Part shown: positions 7,239 to 18,877 of the stretch, piece by piece
Numbering within the stretch: the stretch's first letter is position 1
Layout of the letters: every line of letters starts with the position of its first letter
Source: Skeletonema tropicum
Taxonomy: Eukaryota; Bacillariophyta; Thalassiosirophyceae; Thalassiosirales; Thalassiosiraceae
Assembly (NCBI GenBank): GCA_037178625.1
Contig: CM074135.1
Coordinates: 1-64,000, forward strand
Direction: 5' to 3'
DNA length: 64,000 bases
The notes under the pieces: generated by a model
Told to the model about the DNA's origin: nothing
Databases searched by the model: none
What the model saw: only the letters and a program-made list of their open reading frames with translations
Position numbers and translations under genes: made by a program

Positions 7239-9554
7239 GTGATGTGTATTGTGTATTGTGTTGTAGTGTAGATAGTATGGAGCAATGCCATGGCAAGCAT
7301 AGCAAGCAAGCTGAGTGGAGGCTGTGGATTTGTGTTGGCGGAATTTTTGAGAGAGATGTGCGTCTGATGACTTGCAAGTGTCGCATCAAAAAGTAAGTGC
7401 AAGTCATCTCATCTCAGCTCAGCAGATCGAGATGCACCATCATGTCGCCGTATCTTTTGATATCTTGTCTTCTACGCGGCCAATCAAGGCGATCAGTGTC
7501 GTTTTGGAAAGCTCTAATTGCGCTCTATCGATTAGGCATATAATCGGCTTGATCAGACGACTTTTGTGTGATCGTCTCGGTCAGAAACGGGTCTAGATTA
7601 GAGCTATCTCGACCAGATCCGGCATCCGGCCCCAGAGCCCGAATTTGAGAAGCAGAGGTCAAAATCATCAAAATTGACGATATGACAACCGTTGGAAAGC
7701 TCTCTTCATTCTGAATCGGTTAGTACCATTATTACGCAACAATGTATAATCACTGCTCGGGCAAAGCCCTCGCGCGAAAAAGCGACATTTTAATCCAATC
7801 CACATCATCTACCTACCACTGCTGCTGCTCCAACAACCACCGCTGCTGCTCCAACGTCATCGTCAACTCCTCCTCCATCGTCGGCAATGATGAGGATTAT
7901 GATTATGCTGCCGCTGCTTGTGGTTGGTGGAGTATGGAGATGACGATGAAGTTGGAGGAGGATTTGTGTTGGGAGTAGCAGCAAGCATCATTGCCGACGA
8001 TGTCATCTTCATCAACGACCAACACAACCAAGAGCAGCGGCAGCATCCCGAGCTCTGTCTATTGACTATGGACGCATTAAAGGAAGTGTCTTCAGCGCAG
8101 CGTTTAGAGCCCATCCCGTGCCAACTGTCTGGATGCACCTGATCGATGCTTCGTTCTTCAGCGCAGCGTTGGATCTTCGACGTGCCAACTGTCTGGAGCC
8201 CGCCGCATTAAAGTGGTCGCTTTTTCAGATCTTCGACGTAACAATTGTCATGGACGGCGCTGCTTTAAAAGTAGTGTGTTTCATGTCGTGAGGGCGACCG
8301 CAGGGAGGCCGAACTGTGATTATCCATTATAATATTCATATTGTTGGTATTATTGATTGTGGTATTGACAAGTATTGACGGCAGTGCAGTGAGCGTGGAA
8401 AACATTTTGGTCATTTTTTTGGAGTTTGCAAATGTTCGGGTCGACTTCATTCGCCGCTGGGGATACTTTCTAGAACCCTCTCGAGTTGATTACATTGACA
8501 AAAGATCGATATTTGGCCTTGATTATAGTACTAATCGATAGAGCTTGGTGAGAGGATTCGAAATCACTACTCATTGCCTTCCTACGATTGCTAGTGCTAG
8601 GACGGATAATGCTGTAGTTGAACTATATATCTAATCTGATTTACTTTGTACGATATTTATTTATTCATCCAAGATAATGTAGTTGATTGTCATATAAAAT
8701 AAATAGTGTCGCTGCTGCTTCATCCACATCCACTCCATCCATGCACTGACTTGACGCATCTTCTTGCTTGCTGCATCTTCTGTTTCTGTTTCTGTTGTTG
8801 TTGTCGTCGCAATAATATTATTATCATTCTCATGCCGTGCCGTCACATCAACAGCAACATCAACTACTATACTAGCAGCAGAAGCATTTGAATCACTCCT
8901 GCCTCTGCTCCTCTTACTCTTACTCTTCTTATTATTATCACCAGCTTTTCTCTCAATCTCCAACAGCAACTTGTCCCCCCTCATCATGACAGCATACACC
9001 ATTCCAAATGTAGGATTTGTCAGTCCATCAATGCTTGTAATGACATCTCCATTTTGAAAGTCGGGCCGTAATAATGATAATTGATCGCTCCTTTTCTTCT
9101 TCTGCTGATGATGTGTGGAAAGGGGTCGGATTATGAGCCGTTCTGAGTGATGGTGCAGTTTGCTAGTAGCTGTGGCTGTAGCTGATGCATCGCGCAGGAA
9201 ATGAGTCCTCTTGGGCCCGCCACCTTTCTTCCAAGCATTCGTATGGGCACTGCCACTGCCACTGCCACTGCCACCACTGCCACTGCCACTGCCACTGAGC
9301 ACGATTTCCACCTCGATCGAAAAGCCATAATTTTTCGACAATCGCTCCCAGTAGGGAAATTGATGTTGTTTCTCAGTTTCAGTGAGGCGGATGGAGGTGG
9401 TGCTTTTCGGGCAAACTACGACTGTGATGCTATCATTATCATGATTATTAGTATTATTATTGGCGGGAGAGGAGGCGGTGGTGGTGGAGTGGGCTTGGCT
9501 GAGGACTGCTAGCTTGGGTGGTCTCTTTTTGGAGGACGACATGCTGTGTATCAT
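7239..9554 (+). repeat. Repeat unit 4
   Basis: 2,316 bp; spacer 7239-8660. An extra CG dinucleotide before the A-tract at 7771-7776 lengthens the small hairpin. Confidence 0.97.
8661..9554 (-). CDS. PDZ-like low-complexity protein, unit 4 copy (297 aa)
   Basis: Open throughout. The hexanucleotide tract (9249-9293) is interrupted: four ACTGCC, one ACC triplet, then three ACTGCC. The triplet keeps the frame and places two Gly side by side in the Ser-Gly tract, so the interruption is a real in-frame variant or a clean 3-nt error. Confidence 0.6.
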   Translation of the reverse strand: MIHSMSSSKKRPPKLAVLSQAHSTTTASSPANNNTNNHDNDSITVVVCPKSTTSIRLTETEKQHQFPYWERLSKNYGFSIEVEIVLSGSGSGSGGSGSGSGSAHTNAWKKGGGPKRTHFLRDASATATATSKLHHHSERLIIRPLSTHHQQKKKRSDQLSLLRPDFQNGDVITSIDGLTNPTFGMVYAVMMRGDKLLLEIERKAGDNNKKSKSKRSRGRSDSNASAASIVVDVAVDVTARHENDNNIIATTTTTETETEDAASKKMRQVSAWMEWMWMKQQRHYLFYMTINYIILDE

Positions 9555-11877
9555 GTGATGTGTATTGTGTATTGTGTTGTAGTGTAGATAGTATGGAGCA
9601 ATGCCATGGCAAGCATAGCAAGCAAGCTGAGTGGAGGCTGTGGATTTGTGTTGGCGGAATTTTTGAGAGAGATGTGCGTCTGATGACTTGCAAGTGTCGC
9701 ATCAAAAAGTAAGTGCAAGTCATCTCATCTCAGCTCAGCAGATCGAGATGCACCATCATGTCGCCGTATCTTTTGATATCTTGTCTTCTACGCGGCCAAT
9801 CAAGGCGATCAGTGTCGTTTTGGAAAGCTCTAATTGCGCTCTATCGATTAGGCATATAATCGGCTTGATCAGACGACTTTTGTGTGATCGTCTCGGTCAG
9901 AAACGGGTCTAGATTAGAGCTATCTCGACCAGATCCGGCATCCGGCCCCAGAGCCCGAATTTGAGAAGCAGAGGTCAAAATCATCAAAATTGACGATATG
10001 ACAACCGTTGGAAAGCTCTCTTCATTCTGAATCGGTTAGTACCATTATTACGCAACAATGTATAATCACTGCTCGGGCAAAGCCCTCGCGAAAAAAGCGA
10101 CATTTTAATCCAATCCACATCATCTACCTACCACTGCTGCTGCTCCAACAACCACCGCTGCTGCTCCAACGTCATCGTCAACTCCTCCTCCATCGTCGGC
10201 AATGATGAGGATTATGATTATGCTGCCGCTGCTTGTGGTTGGTGGAGTATGGAGATGACGATGAAGTTGGAGGAGGATTTGTGTTGGGAGTAGCAGCAAG
10301 CATCATTGCCGACGATGTCATCTTCATCAACGACCAACACAACCAAGAGCAGCGGCAGCATCCCGAGCTCTGTCTATTGACTATGGACGCATTAAAGGAA
10401 GTGTCTTCAGCGCAGCGTTTAGAGCCCATCCCGTGCCAACTGTCTGGATGCACCTGATCGATGCTTCGTTCTTCAGCGCAGCGTTGGATCTTCGACGTGC
10501 CAACTGTCTGGAGCCCGCCGCATTAAAGTGGTCGCTTTTTCAGATCTTCGACGTAACAATTGTCATGGACGGCGCTGCTTTAAAAGTAGTGTGTTTCATG
10601 TCGTGAGGGCGACCGCAGGGAGGCCGAACTGTGATTATCCATTATAATATTCATATTGTTGGTATTATTGATTGTGGTATTGACAAGTATTGACGGCAGT
10701 GCAGTGAGCGTGGAAAACATTTTGGTCATTTTTTTGGAGTTTGCAAATGTTCGGGTCGACTTCATTCGCCGCTGGGGATACTTTCTAGAACCCTCTCGAG
10801 TTGATTACATTGACAAAAGATCGATATTTGGCCTTGATTATAGTACTAATCGATAGAGCTTGGTGAGAGGATTCGAAATCACTACTCATTGCCTTCCTAC
10901 GATTGCTAGTGCTAGGACGGATAATGCTGTAGTTGAACTATATATCTAATCTGATTTACTTTGTACGATATTTATTTATTCATCCAAGATAATGTAGTTG
11001 ATTGTCATATAAAATAAATAGTGTCGCTGCTGCTTCATCCACATCCACTCCATCCATGCACTGACTTGACGCATCTTCTTGCTTGCTGCATCTTCTGTTT
11101 CTGTTTCTGTTGTTGTTGTCGTCGCAATAATATTATTATCATTCTCATGCCGTGCCGTCACATCAACAGCAACATCAACTACTATACTAGCAGCAGAAGC
11201 ATTTGAATCACTCCTGCCTCTGCTCCTCTTACTCTTACTCTTCTTATTATTATCACCAGCTTTTCTCTCAATCTCCAACAGCAACTTGTCCCCCCTCATC
11301 ATGACAGCATACACCATTCCAAATGTAGGATTTGTCAGTCCATCAATGCTTGTAATGACATCTCCATTTTGAAAGTCGGGCCGTAATAATGATAATTGAT
11401 CGCTCCTTTTCTTCTTCTGCTGATGATGTGTGGAAAGGGGTCGGATTATGAGCCGTTCTGAGTGATGGTGCAGTTTGCTAGTAGCTGTGGCTGTAGCTGA
11501 TGCAATCGCGCAGGAAATGAGTCCTCTTGGGCCCGCCACCTTTCTTCCAAGCATTCGTATGGGCACTGCCACTGCCACTGCCACTGCCACTGCCACTGCC
11601 ACTGCCACTGCCACTGAGCACGATTTCCACCTCGATCGAAAAGCCATAATTTTTTCGACAATCGCTCCCAGTAGGGAAATTGATGTTGTTTCTCAGTTTC
11701 AGTGAGGCGGATGGAGGTGGTGCTTTTCGGGCAAACTACGACTGTGATGCTATCATTATCATCATGATTATTAGTATTATTATTGGCGGGAGAGGAGGCG
11801 GTGGTGGTGGAGTGGGCTTGGCTGAGGACTGCTAGCTTGGGTGGTCTCTTTTTGGAGGACGACATGCTGTGTATCAT
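9555..11877 (+). repeat. Repeat unit 5
   Basis: 2,323 bp; spacer 9555-10975. The spacer has the A6 form and majority sequence; the gene half carries several indels. Confidence 0.97.
10976..11877 (-). pseudogene. Array gene, unit 5 copy, frameshifted
   Basis: Extra A near 11504, extra T in the T-run near 11650-11655, and an extra in-frame ATC near 11760-11765. Eight hexamers (11565-11612). A 223-codon frame from an internal Met (11647) still reaches the normal stop because the two single-base shifts are both inside it. A spacer change near 11971 joins the N-terminal frame to an upstream Met at 12048. Confidence 0.55.
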
Positions 11878-14205
11878 GTGATGTGTATTGTGTATTGTGT
11901 TGTAGTGTAGATAGTATGGAGCAATGCCATGGCAAGCATAGCAAGCAAGCTGAGTGGAGGCTGGATGGATTTGTGTTGGCGGAATTTTTGAGAGAGATGT
12001 GCGTCTGATGACTTGCAAGTGTCGCATCAAAAAGTAAGTGCAAGTCATCTCATCTCAGCTCAGCAGATCGAGATGCACCATCATGTCGCCGTATCTTTTG
12101 ATATCTTGTCTTCTACGCGGCCAATCAAGGCGATCAGTGTCGTTTTGGAAAGCTCTAATTGCGCTCTATCGATTAGGCATATAATCGGCTTGATCAGACG
12201 ACTTTTGTGTGATCGTCTCGGTCAGAAACGGGTCTAGATTAGAGCTATCTCGACCAGATCCGGCATCCGGCCCCAGAGCCCGAATTTGAGAAGCAGAGGT
12301 CAAAATCATCAAAATTGACGATATGACAACCGTTGGAAAGCTCTCTTCATTCTGAATCGGTTAGTACCATTATTACGCAACAATGTATAATCACTGCTCG
12401 GGCAAAGCCCTCGCGAAAAAAGCGACATTTTAATCCAATCCACATCATCTACCTACCACTGCTGCTGCTCCAACAACCACCGCTGCTGCTCCAACGTCAT
12501 CGTCAACTCCTCCTCCATCGTCGGCAATGATGAGGATTATGATTATGCTGCCGCTGCTTGTGGTTGGTGGAGTATGGAGATGACGATGAAGTTGGAGGAG
12601 GATTTGTGTTGGGAGTAGCAGCAAGCATCATTGCCGACGATGTCATCTTCATCAACGACCAACACAACCAAGAGCAGCGGCAGCATCCCGAGCTCTGTCT
12701 ATTGACTATGGACGCATTAAAGGAAGTGTCTTCAGCGCAGCGTTTAGAGCCCATCCCGTGCCAACTGTCTGGATGCACCTGATCGATGCTTCGTTCTTCA
12801 GCGCAGCGTTGGATCTTCGACGTGCCAACTGTCTGGAGCCCGCCGCATTAAAGTGGTCGCTTTTTCAGATCTTCGACGTAACAATTGTCATGGACGGCGC
12901 TGCTTTAAAAGTAGTGTGTTTCATGTCGTGAGGGCGACCGCAGGGAGGCCGAACTGTGATTATCCATTATAATATTCATATTGTTGGTATTATTGATTGT
13001 GGTATTGACAAGTATTGACGGCAGTGCAGTGAGCGTGGAAAACATTTTGGTCATTTTTTTGGAGTTTGCAAATGTTCGGGTCGACTTCATTCGCCGCTGG
13101 GGATACTTTCTAGAACCCTCTCGAGTTGATTACATTGACAAAAGATCGATATTTGGCCTTGATTATAGTACTAATCGATAGAGCTTGGTGAGAGGATTCG
13201 AAATCACTACTCATTGCCTTCCTACGGATTGCTAGTGCTAGGACGGATAATGCTGTAGTTGAACTATATATCTAATCTGATTTACTTTGTACGATATTTA
13301 TTTATTCATCCAAGATAATGTAGTTGATTGTCATATAAAATAAATAGTGTCGCTGCTGCTTCATCCACATCCACTCCATCCATGCACTGACTTGACGCAT
13401 CTTCTTGCTTGCTGCATCTTCTGTTTCTGTTTCTGTTGTTGTTGTCGTCGCAATATAATATTATTATCATTCTCATGCCGTGCCGTCACATCAACAGCAA
13501 CATCAACTTACTATACTAGCAGCAGAAGCATTTGAATCACTCCTGCCTCTGCTCCTCTTACTCTTACTCTTCTTATTATTATCACCAGCTTTTCTCTCAA
13601 TCTCCAACAGCAACTTGTCCCCCCTCATCAATGACAGCATACACCATTCCAAATGTAGGATTTGTCAGTCCATCAATGCTTGTAATGACATCTCCATTTT
13701 GAAAGTCGGGCCGTAATAATGATAATTGATCGCTCCTTTTCTTCTTCTGCTGATGATGTGTGGAAAGGGGTCGGATTATGAGCCGTTCTGAGTGATGGTG
13801 CAGTTTGCTAGTAGCTGTGGCTGTAGCTGATGCATCGCGCAGGAAATGAGTCCTCTTGGGCCCGCCACCTTTCTTCCAAGCATTCGTATGGGCACTGCCA
13901 CTGCCACCACTGCCACTGCCACTGCCACTGCCACTGCCACTGCCACTGAGCACGATTTCCACCTCGATCGAAAAGCCATAATTTTTCGACAATCGCTCCC
14001 AGTAGGGAAATTGATGTTGTTTCTCAGTTTCAGTGAGGCGGATGGAGGTGGTGCTTTTCGGGCAAACTACGACTGTGATGCTATCATTATCATGATTATT
14101 AGTATTATTATTGGCGGGAGAGGAGGCGGTGGTGGTGGAGTGGGCTTGGCTGAGGACTGCTAGCTTGGGTGGTCTCTTTTTGGAGGACGACATGCTGTGT
14201 ATCAT
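11878..14205 (+). repeat. Repeat unit 6
   Basis: 2,328 bp; spacer 11878-13301, A6 form. From about 13226 rightwards single inserted bases begin to accumulate (near 13226, 13453, 13509 and 13630). This starts the indel-rich interval that runs to about 19.0 kb. Confidence 0.97.
13302..14205 (-). pseudogene. Array gene, unit 6 copy, C-terminal third frameshifted
   Basis: Tract at 13894-13944 is eight hexamers plus an in-frame ACC triplet. The frame is open from the start through GDVITSIDG. It is broken by an extra A near 13630, with further insertions near 13509 and 13453. Lies at the left end of the indel-rich interval. Confidence 0.55.
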
Positions 14206-16545
14206 GTGATGTGTATTGTGTATTGTGTTGTAGTGTAGGATAGTATGGAGCAATGCCATGGCAAGCATAGCAAGGCAAGCTGAGTGGAGGCTGTGGATTT
14301 GTGTTGGCGGAATTTTGAGAGAGATGAGTGCGTCTGATGACTTGCAAGTGTTCGCATCAAAAAGTAAGTGCAAGTCATCTCATCTCAGCTCAGCAGATCG
14401 AGATGCACCATCATGTCGCCGTATCTTTTGATATCTTGTCTTCTACGCGGCCAATCAAGGCGATCAGTGTCGTTTTGGAAAGCTCTAATTGCGCTCTATC
14501 GATTAGGCATATAATCGGCTTGATCAGACGACTTTTGTGTGATCGTCTCGGTCAAGAAACGGGTCTAGATTAGAGCTATCTCGACCAGATCCGGCATCCG
14601 GCCCCAGAGGCCCGAATTTGAGAAGCAGAGGTCAAAATCATCAAAATTGACGATATGACAACCGTTGGAAAGCTCTCTTCATTCTGAATCGGTTAGTACC
14701 ATTATTACGCAACAATGTATAATCACTGCTCGGGCAAAGCCCTCGCGAAAAAGCGACATTTTAATCCAATCCACATCATCTACCTACCACTGCTGCTGCT
14801 CCAACAACCACCGCTGCTGCTCCAACGTCATCCGTCAACTCCTCCTCCATCGTCGGCAATGATGAGGATTATGATTATGCTGCCGCTGCTTGTGGTTGGT
14901 GGAGTATGGAGATGACGATGAAGTTGGAGGAGGATTTGTGTTGGGAGTAGCAGCAAGCATCATTGCCGACGATGTCATCTTCATCAACGACCAACACAAC
15001 CAAGAGAGCAGCGGCAGCATCCCGAGCTCTGTCTATTGACTATGGACGCATTAAAGGAAGTGTCTTCAGCGCAGCGTTTAGAGCCCATCCCGTGCCAACT
15101 GTCTGGATGCACCTGATCGATGGCTTCGTTCTTCAGCGCAGCGTTGGATCTTCGACGTGCCAACTGTCTGGAGCCCGCCGCAATTAAAGTGGTCGCTTTT
15201 TCAGATCTTCGACGTAACAATTGTCATGGACGGCGCTGCTTTAAAAGTAGTGTGTTTCATGTCGTGAGGGCGACCGCAGGGAGGCCGAACTGTGATTATC
15301 CATTATAATATTCATATTGTTGGTATTATTGATTGTGGTATTGACAAGTATTGACGGCAGTGCAAGTGAGCGTGGAAAACATTTTGGTCATTTTTTTGGA
15401 GTTTGCAAATGTTCGGGTCGACTTCATTCGCCGCTGGGGATACTTTCTAGAACCCTCTCGAGTTGATTACATTGACAAAAGATCGATATTTGGCCTTGAT
15501 TATAGTACTAATCGATAGAGCTTGGTGAGAGGATTCGAAATCACTACCTCATTGCCTTCCTACGATTGCTAGTGCTAGGACGGATAATGCTGTAGTTGAA
15601 CTATATATCTAATCTGATTTACTTTGTACGATATTTATTTATTCAATCCAAGATAATGTAGTTGATTGTCATATAAAATAAATAGTGTCGCTGCTGCTTC
15701 ATCCACATCCACTCCATCCATGCACTGACTTGACGCATCTTCTTGCTTGCTGCATCTTCTGTTTCTGTTTCTGTTGTTGTTGTCGTCGCAATAATATTAT
15801 TATCATTCTCATGCCGTGCCGTCACATCAACAGCAACATCAACTACTATACTAGCAGCAGAAGCATTTGAATCACTTCCTGCCTCTGCTCCTCTTACTCT
15901 TACTCTTCTTATTATTATCACCAGCTTTTCTCTCAATCTCCAACAGCAACTTGTGTCCCCCCTCATCATGACAGCATACACCATTCCAAATGTAAGGATT
16001 TGTCAGTCCATCAATGCTTGTAATGACATCTCCATTTTGAAAGTCGGGCCGTAATAATGATAATTGATCGCTCCTTTTCTTCTTCTGCTGATGATGTGGA
16101 AAGGGGTCGGATTATGACCGTTCTGAGTGATGGTGCAGTTTGCTAGTAGCTGTGGCTGTAGCTGATGCATCGCGCAGGAAATGAGTCCTCTTGGGCCCGC
16201 CACCTTTCTTCCAAGCATTCGTATGGGCACTGCCACTGCCACTGCCACTGCCACTGCCACTGCCACTGCCACTGCCACTGCCACTGAGCACGATTTCCAC
16301 CTCGATTCGAAAAGCCATAATTTTTCGACAATCGCTCCCAGTAGGGAAATTGATGTTGTTTCTCAGTTTCAGTGAAGGCGGATGGAGGTGGTGCTTTTCG
16401 GGCAAACTACGACTGTGATGCTATCATTATCATGATTATTAGTATTATTATTGGCGGGAGAGGAGGCGGTGGTGGTGGAGTGGGCTTGGCTGAGGACTGC
16501 TAGCTTGGGTGGTCTCTTTTTGGAGGACGACATGCTGTGTATCAT
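14206..16545 (+). repeat. Repeat unit 7, indel-rich
   Basis: 2,340 bp; spacer 14206-15638. It holds more than a dozen single-base or two-base insertions relative to the other units (for example near 14239, 14275, 14328, 14554, 14610, 14831, 15005, 15121, 15182, 15364 and 15547) plus a few short deletions. It is the most altered unit by count. Confidence 0.96.
15639..16545 (-). pseudogene. Array gene, unit 7 copy, many small indels
   Basis: Nine hexamers (16229-16282), but insertions near 15645, 15877, 15954, 15995, 16306 and 16374 and deletions near 16098 and 16118 break the frame many times. Most changes are one or two duplicated bases, which looks more like an unpolished consensus than decay. 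Confidence 0.55.
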
Positions 16546-18877
16546 GTGATGTGTATTGTGTATTGTGTTGTAGTGTAGGATAGTATGGAGCAATGCCATG
16601 GCAAGCATAGCAAGCAAGGCTGAGTGGAGGCTGTGGATTTGTGTTGGCGGAATTTTTGAGAGAGATGTGCGTCTGATGACTTGCAAGTGTCGCATCAAAA
16701 AGTAAGTGCAAGTCATCTCATCTCAGCTCAGCAGATCGAGATGCACCATCATGTCGCCGTATCTTTTGATATCTTGTCTTCTACGCGGCCAATCAAGGCG
16801 ATCAGTGTCGTTTTGGAAAGCTCTAATTGCGCTCTATCGATTAGGCATATAATCGGCTTGATCAGACGACTTTTGTGTGATCGTCTCGGTCAGAAACGGG
16901 TCTAGATTAGAGCTATCTCGACCAGATCCGGCATCCGGCCCCAGAGCCCGAATTTGAGAAGCAGAGGTCAAAATCATCAAAATTGACGATATGACAACCG
17001 TTGGAAAGCTCTCTTCATTCTGAATCGGTTAGTACCATTATTACGCAACAATGTATAATCACTGCTCGGGCAAAGCCCTCGCGAAAAAGCGACATTTTAA
17101 TCCAATCCACATCATCTACCTACCACTGCTGCTGCTCCAACAACCACCGCTGCTGCTCCAACGTCATCGTCAACTCCTCCTCCATCGTCGGCAATGATGA
17201 GGATTATGATTATGCTGCCGCTGCTTGTGGTTGGTGGAGTATGGAGATGACGATGAAGTTGGAGGAGGAATTTGTGTTGGGAGTAGCAGCAAGCATCATT
17301 GCCGACGATGTCATCTTCATCAACGACCAACACAACCAAGAGAGCAGCGGCAGCATCCCGAGCTCTGTCTATTGACTATGGACGCATTAAAGGAAGTGTC
17401 TTCAGCGCAGCGTTTAGAGCCCATCCCGTGCCAACTGTCTGGATGCACCTGATCGATGCTTCGTTCTTCAGCGCAGCGTTGGATCTTCGACGTGCCAACT
17501 GTCTGGAGCCCGCCGCATTAAAGTGGTCGCTTTTTCAGATCTTCGACGTAACAATTGTCATGGACGGCGCTGCTTTAAAAGTAGTGTGTTTCAATGTCGT
17601 GAGGGCGACCGCAGGGAGGCCGAACTGTGATTATCCATTATAATATTCATATTGTTGGTATTATTGATGATTGTGGTATTGACAAGTATTGACGGCAGTG
17701 CAGTGAGCGTGGAAAACATTTTGGTCATTTTTTTGGAGTTTGCAAATGTTCGGGTCGACTTCATTCGCCGCTGGGGATACTTTCTAGAACCCTCTCGAGT
17801 TGATTACATTGACAAAAGATCGATATTTTGGCCTTGATTATAGTACTAATCGATAGAGCTTGGTGAGAGGATTCGAAATCACTACTCATTGCCTTCCTAC
17901 GATTGCTAGTGCTAGGACGGATAATGCTGTAGTTGAACTATATATCTAATCTGATTTACTTTGTACGATATTTATTTATTCATCCAAGATAATGTAGTTG
18001 ATTGTCATATAAAATAAATAGTGTCGCTGCTGCTTCATCCACATCCACTCCATCCATGCACTGACTTGACGCATCTTCTTGCTTGCTGCATCTTCTGTTT
18101 CTGTTTCTGTTGTTGTTGTCGTCGCAATAATATTATTATCATTCTCATGCCGTGCCGTCACATCAACAGCAACATCAACTACTATACTAGCAGCAGAAGC
18201 ATTTGAATCACTCCTGCCTCTGCTCCTCTTACTCTTACTCTTCTTATTATTATCACCAGCTTTTCTCTCAATCTCCAACAGCAACTTGTCCCCCCTCATC
18301 ATGACAGCATACACCATTCCAAATGTAGGATTTGTCAGTCCATCAATGCTTGTAATGACATCTCCATTTTGAAAGTCGGGCCGTAATAATGATAATTGAT
18401 CGCTCCTTTTCTTCTTCTGCTGATGATGTGTGGAAAGGGGTCGGATTATGAGCCGTTCTGAGTGATGGTGCAGTTTGCTAGTAGCTGTGGCTGTAGCTGA
18501 TGCATCGCGCAGGAAATGAGTCCTCTTGGGCCCGCCACCTTTCTTCCAAGCATTCGTATGGGCACTGCCACTGCCACTGCCACTGCCACTGCCACTGCCA
18601 CTGCCACTGCCACTGCCACTGAGCACGATTTCCACCTCGATCGAAAAGGCCATAATTTTTCGACAATCGCTCCCAGTAGGGAAATTGATGTTGTTTCTCA
18701 GTTTCAGTGAGGCGGATGGAGGTGGTGCTTTTCGGGCAAACTACGACTGTGATGCTATCATTATCATGGATTAGTATTATTATTGGCGGGAGAGGAGGCG
18801 GTGGTGGTGGAGTGGGCTTGGCTGAGGACTGCTAGCTTGGGTGGTCTCTTTTTGGAGGACGACATGCTGTGTATCAA
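16546..18877 (+). repeat. Repeat unit 8, indel-rich
   Basis: 2,332 bp; spacer 16546-17975. Small insertions near 16579, 16618, 17270, 17341, 17593, 17668 and 17827; the gene half has more. Confidence 0.97.
17976..18877 (-). pseudogene. Array gene, unit 8 copy, frameshifted near the N-terminus
   Basis: Nine hexamers (18564-18617). Extra G near 18649, a lesion near 18768-18772, and an extra A that splits the usual start codon near 18876; the second Met (18865) survives. The C-terminal 225 codons are open from an internal Met at 18653. Confidence 0.55.
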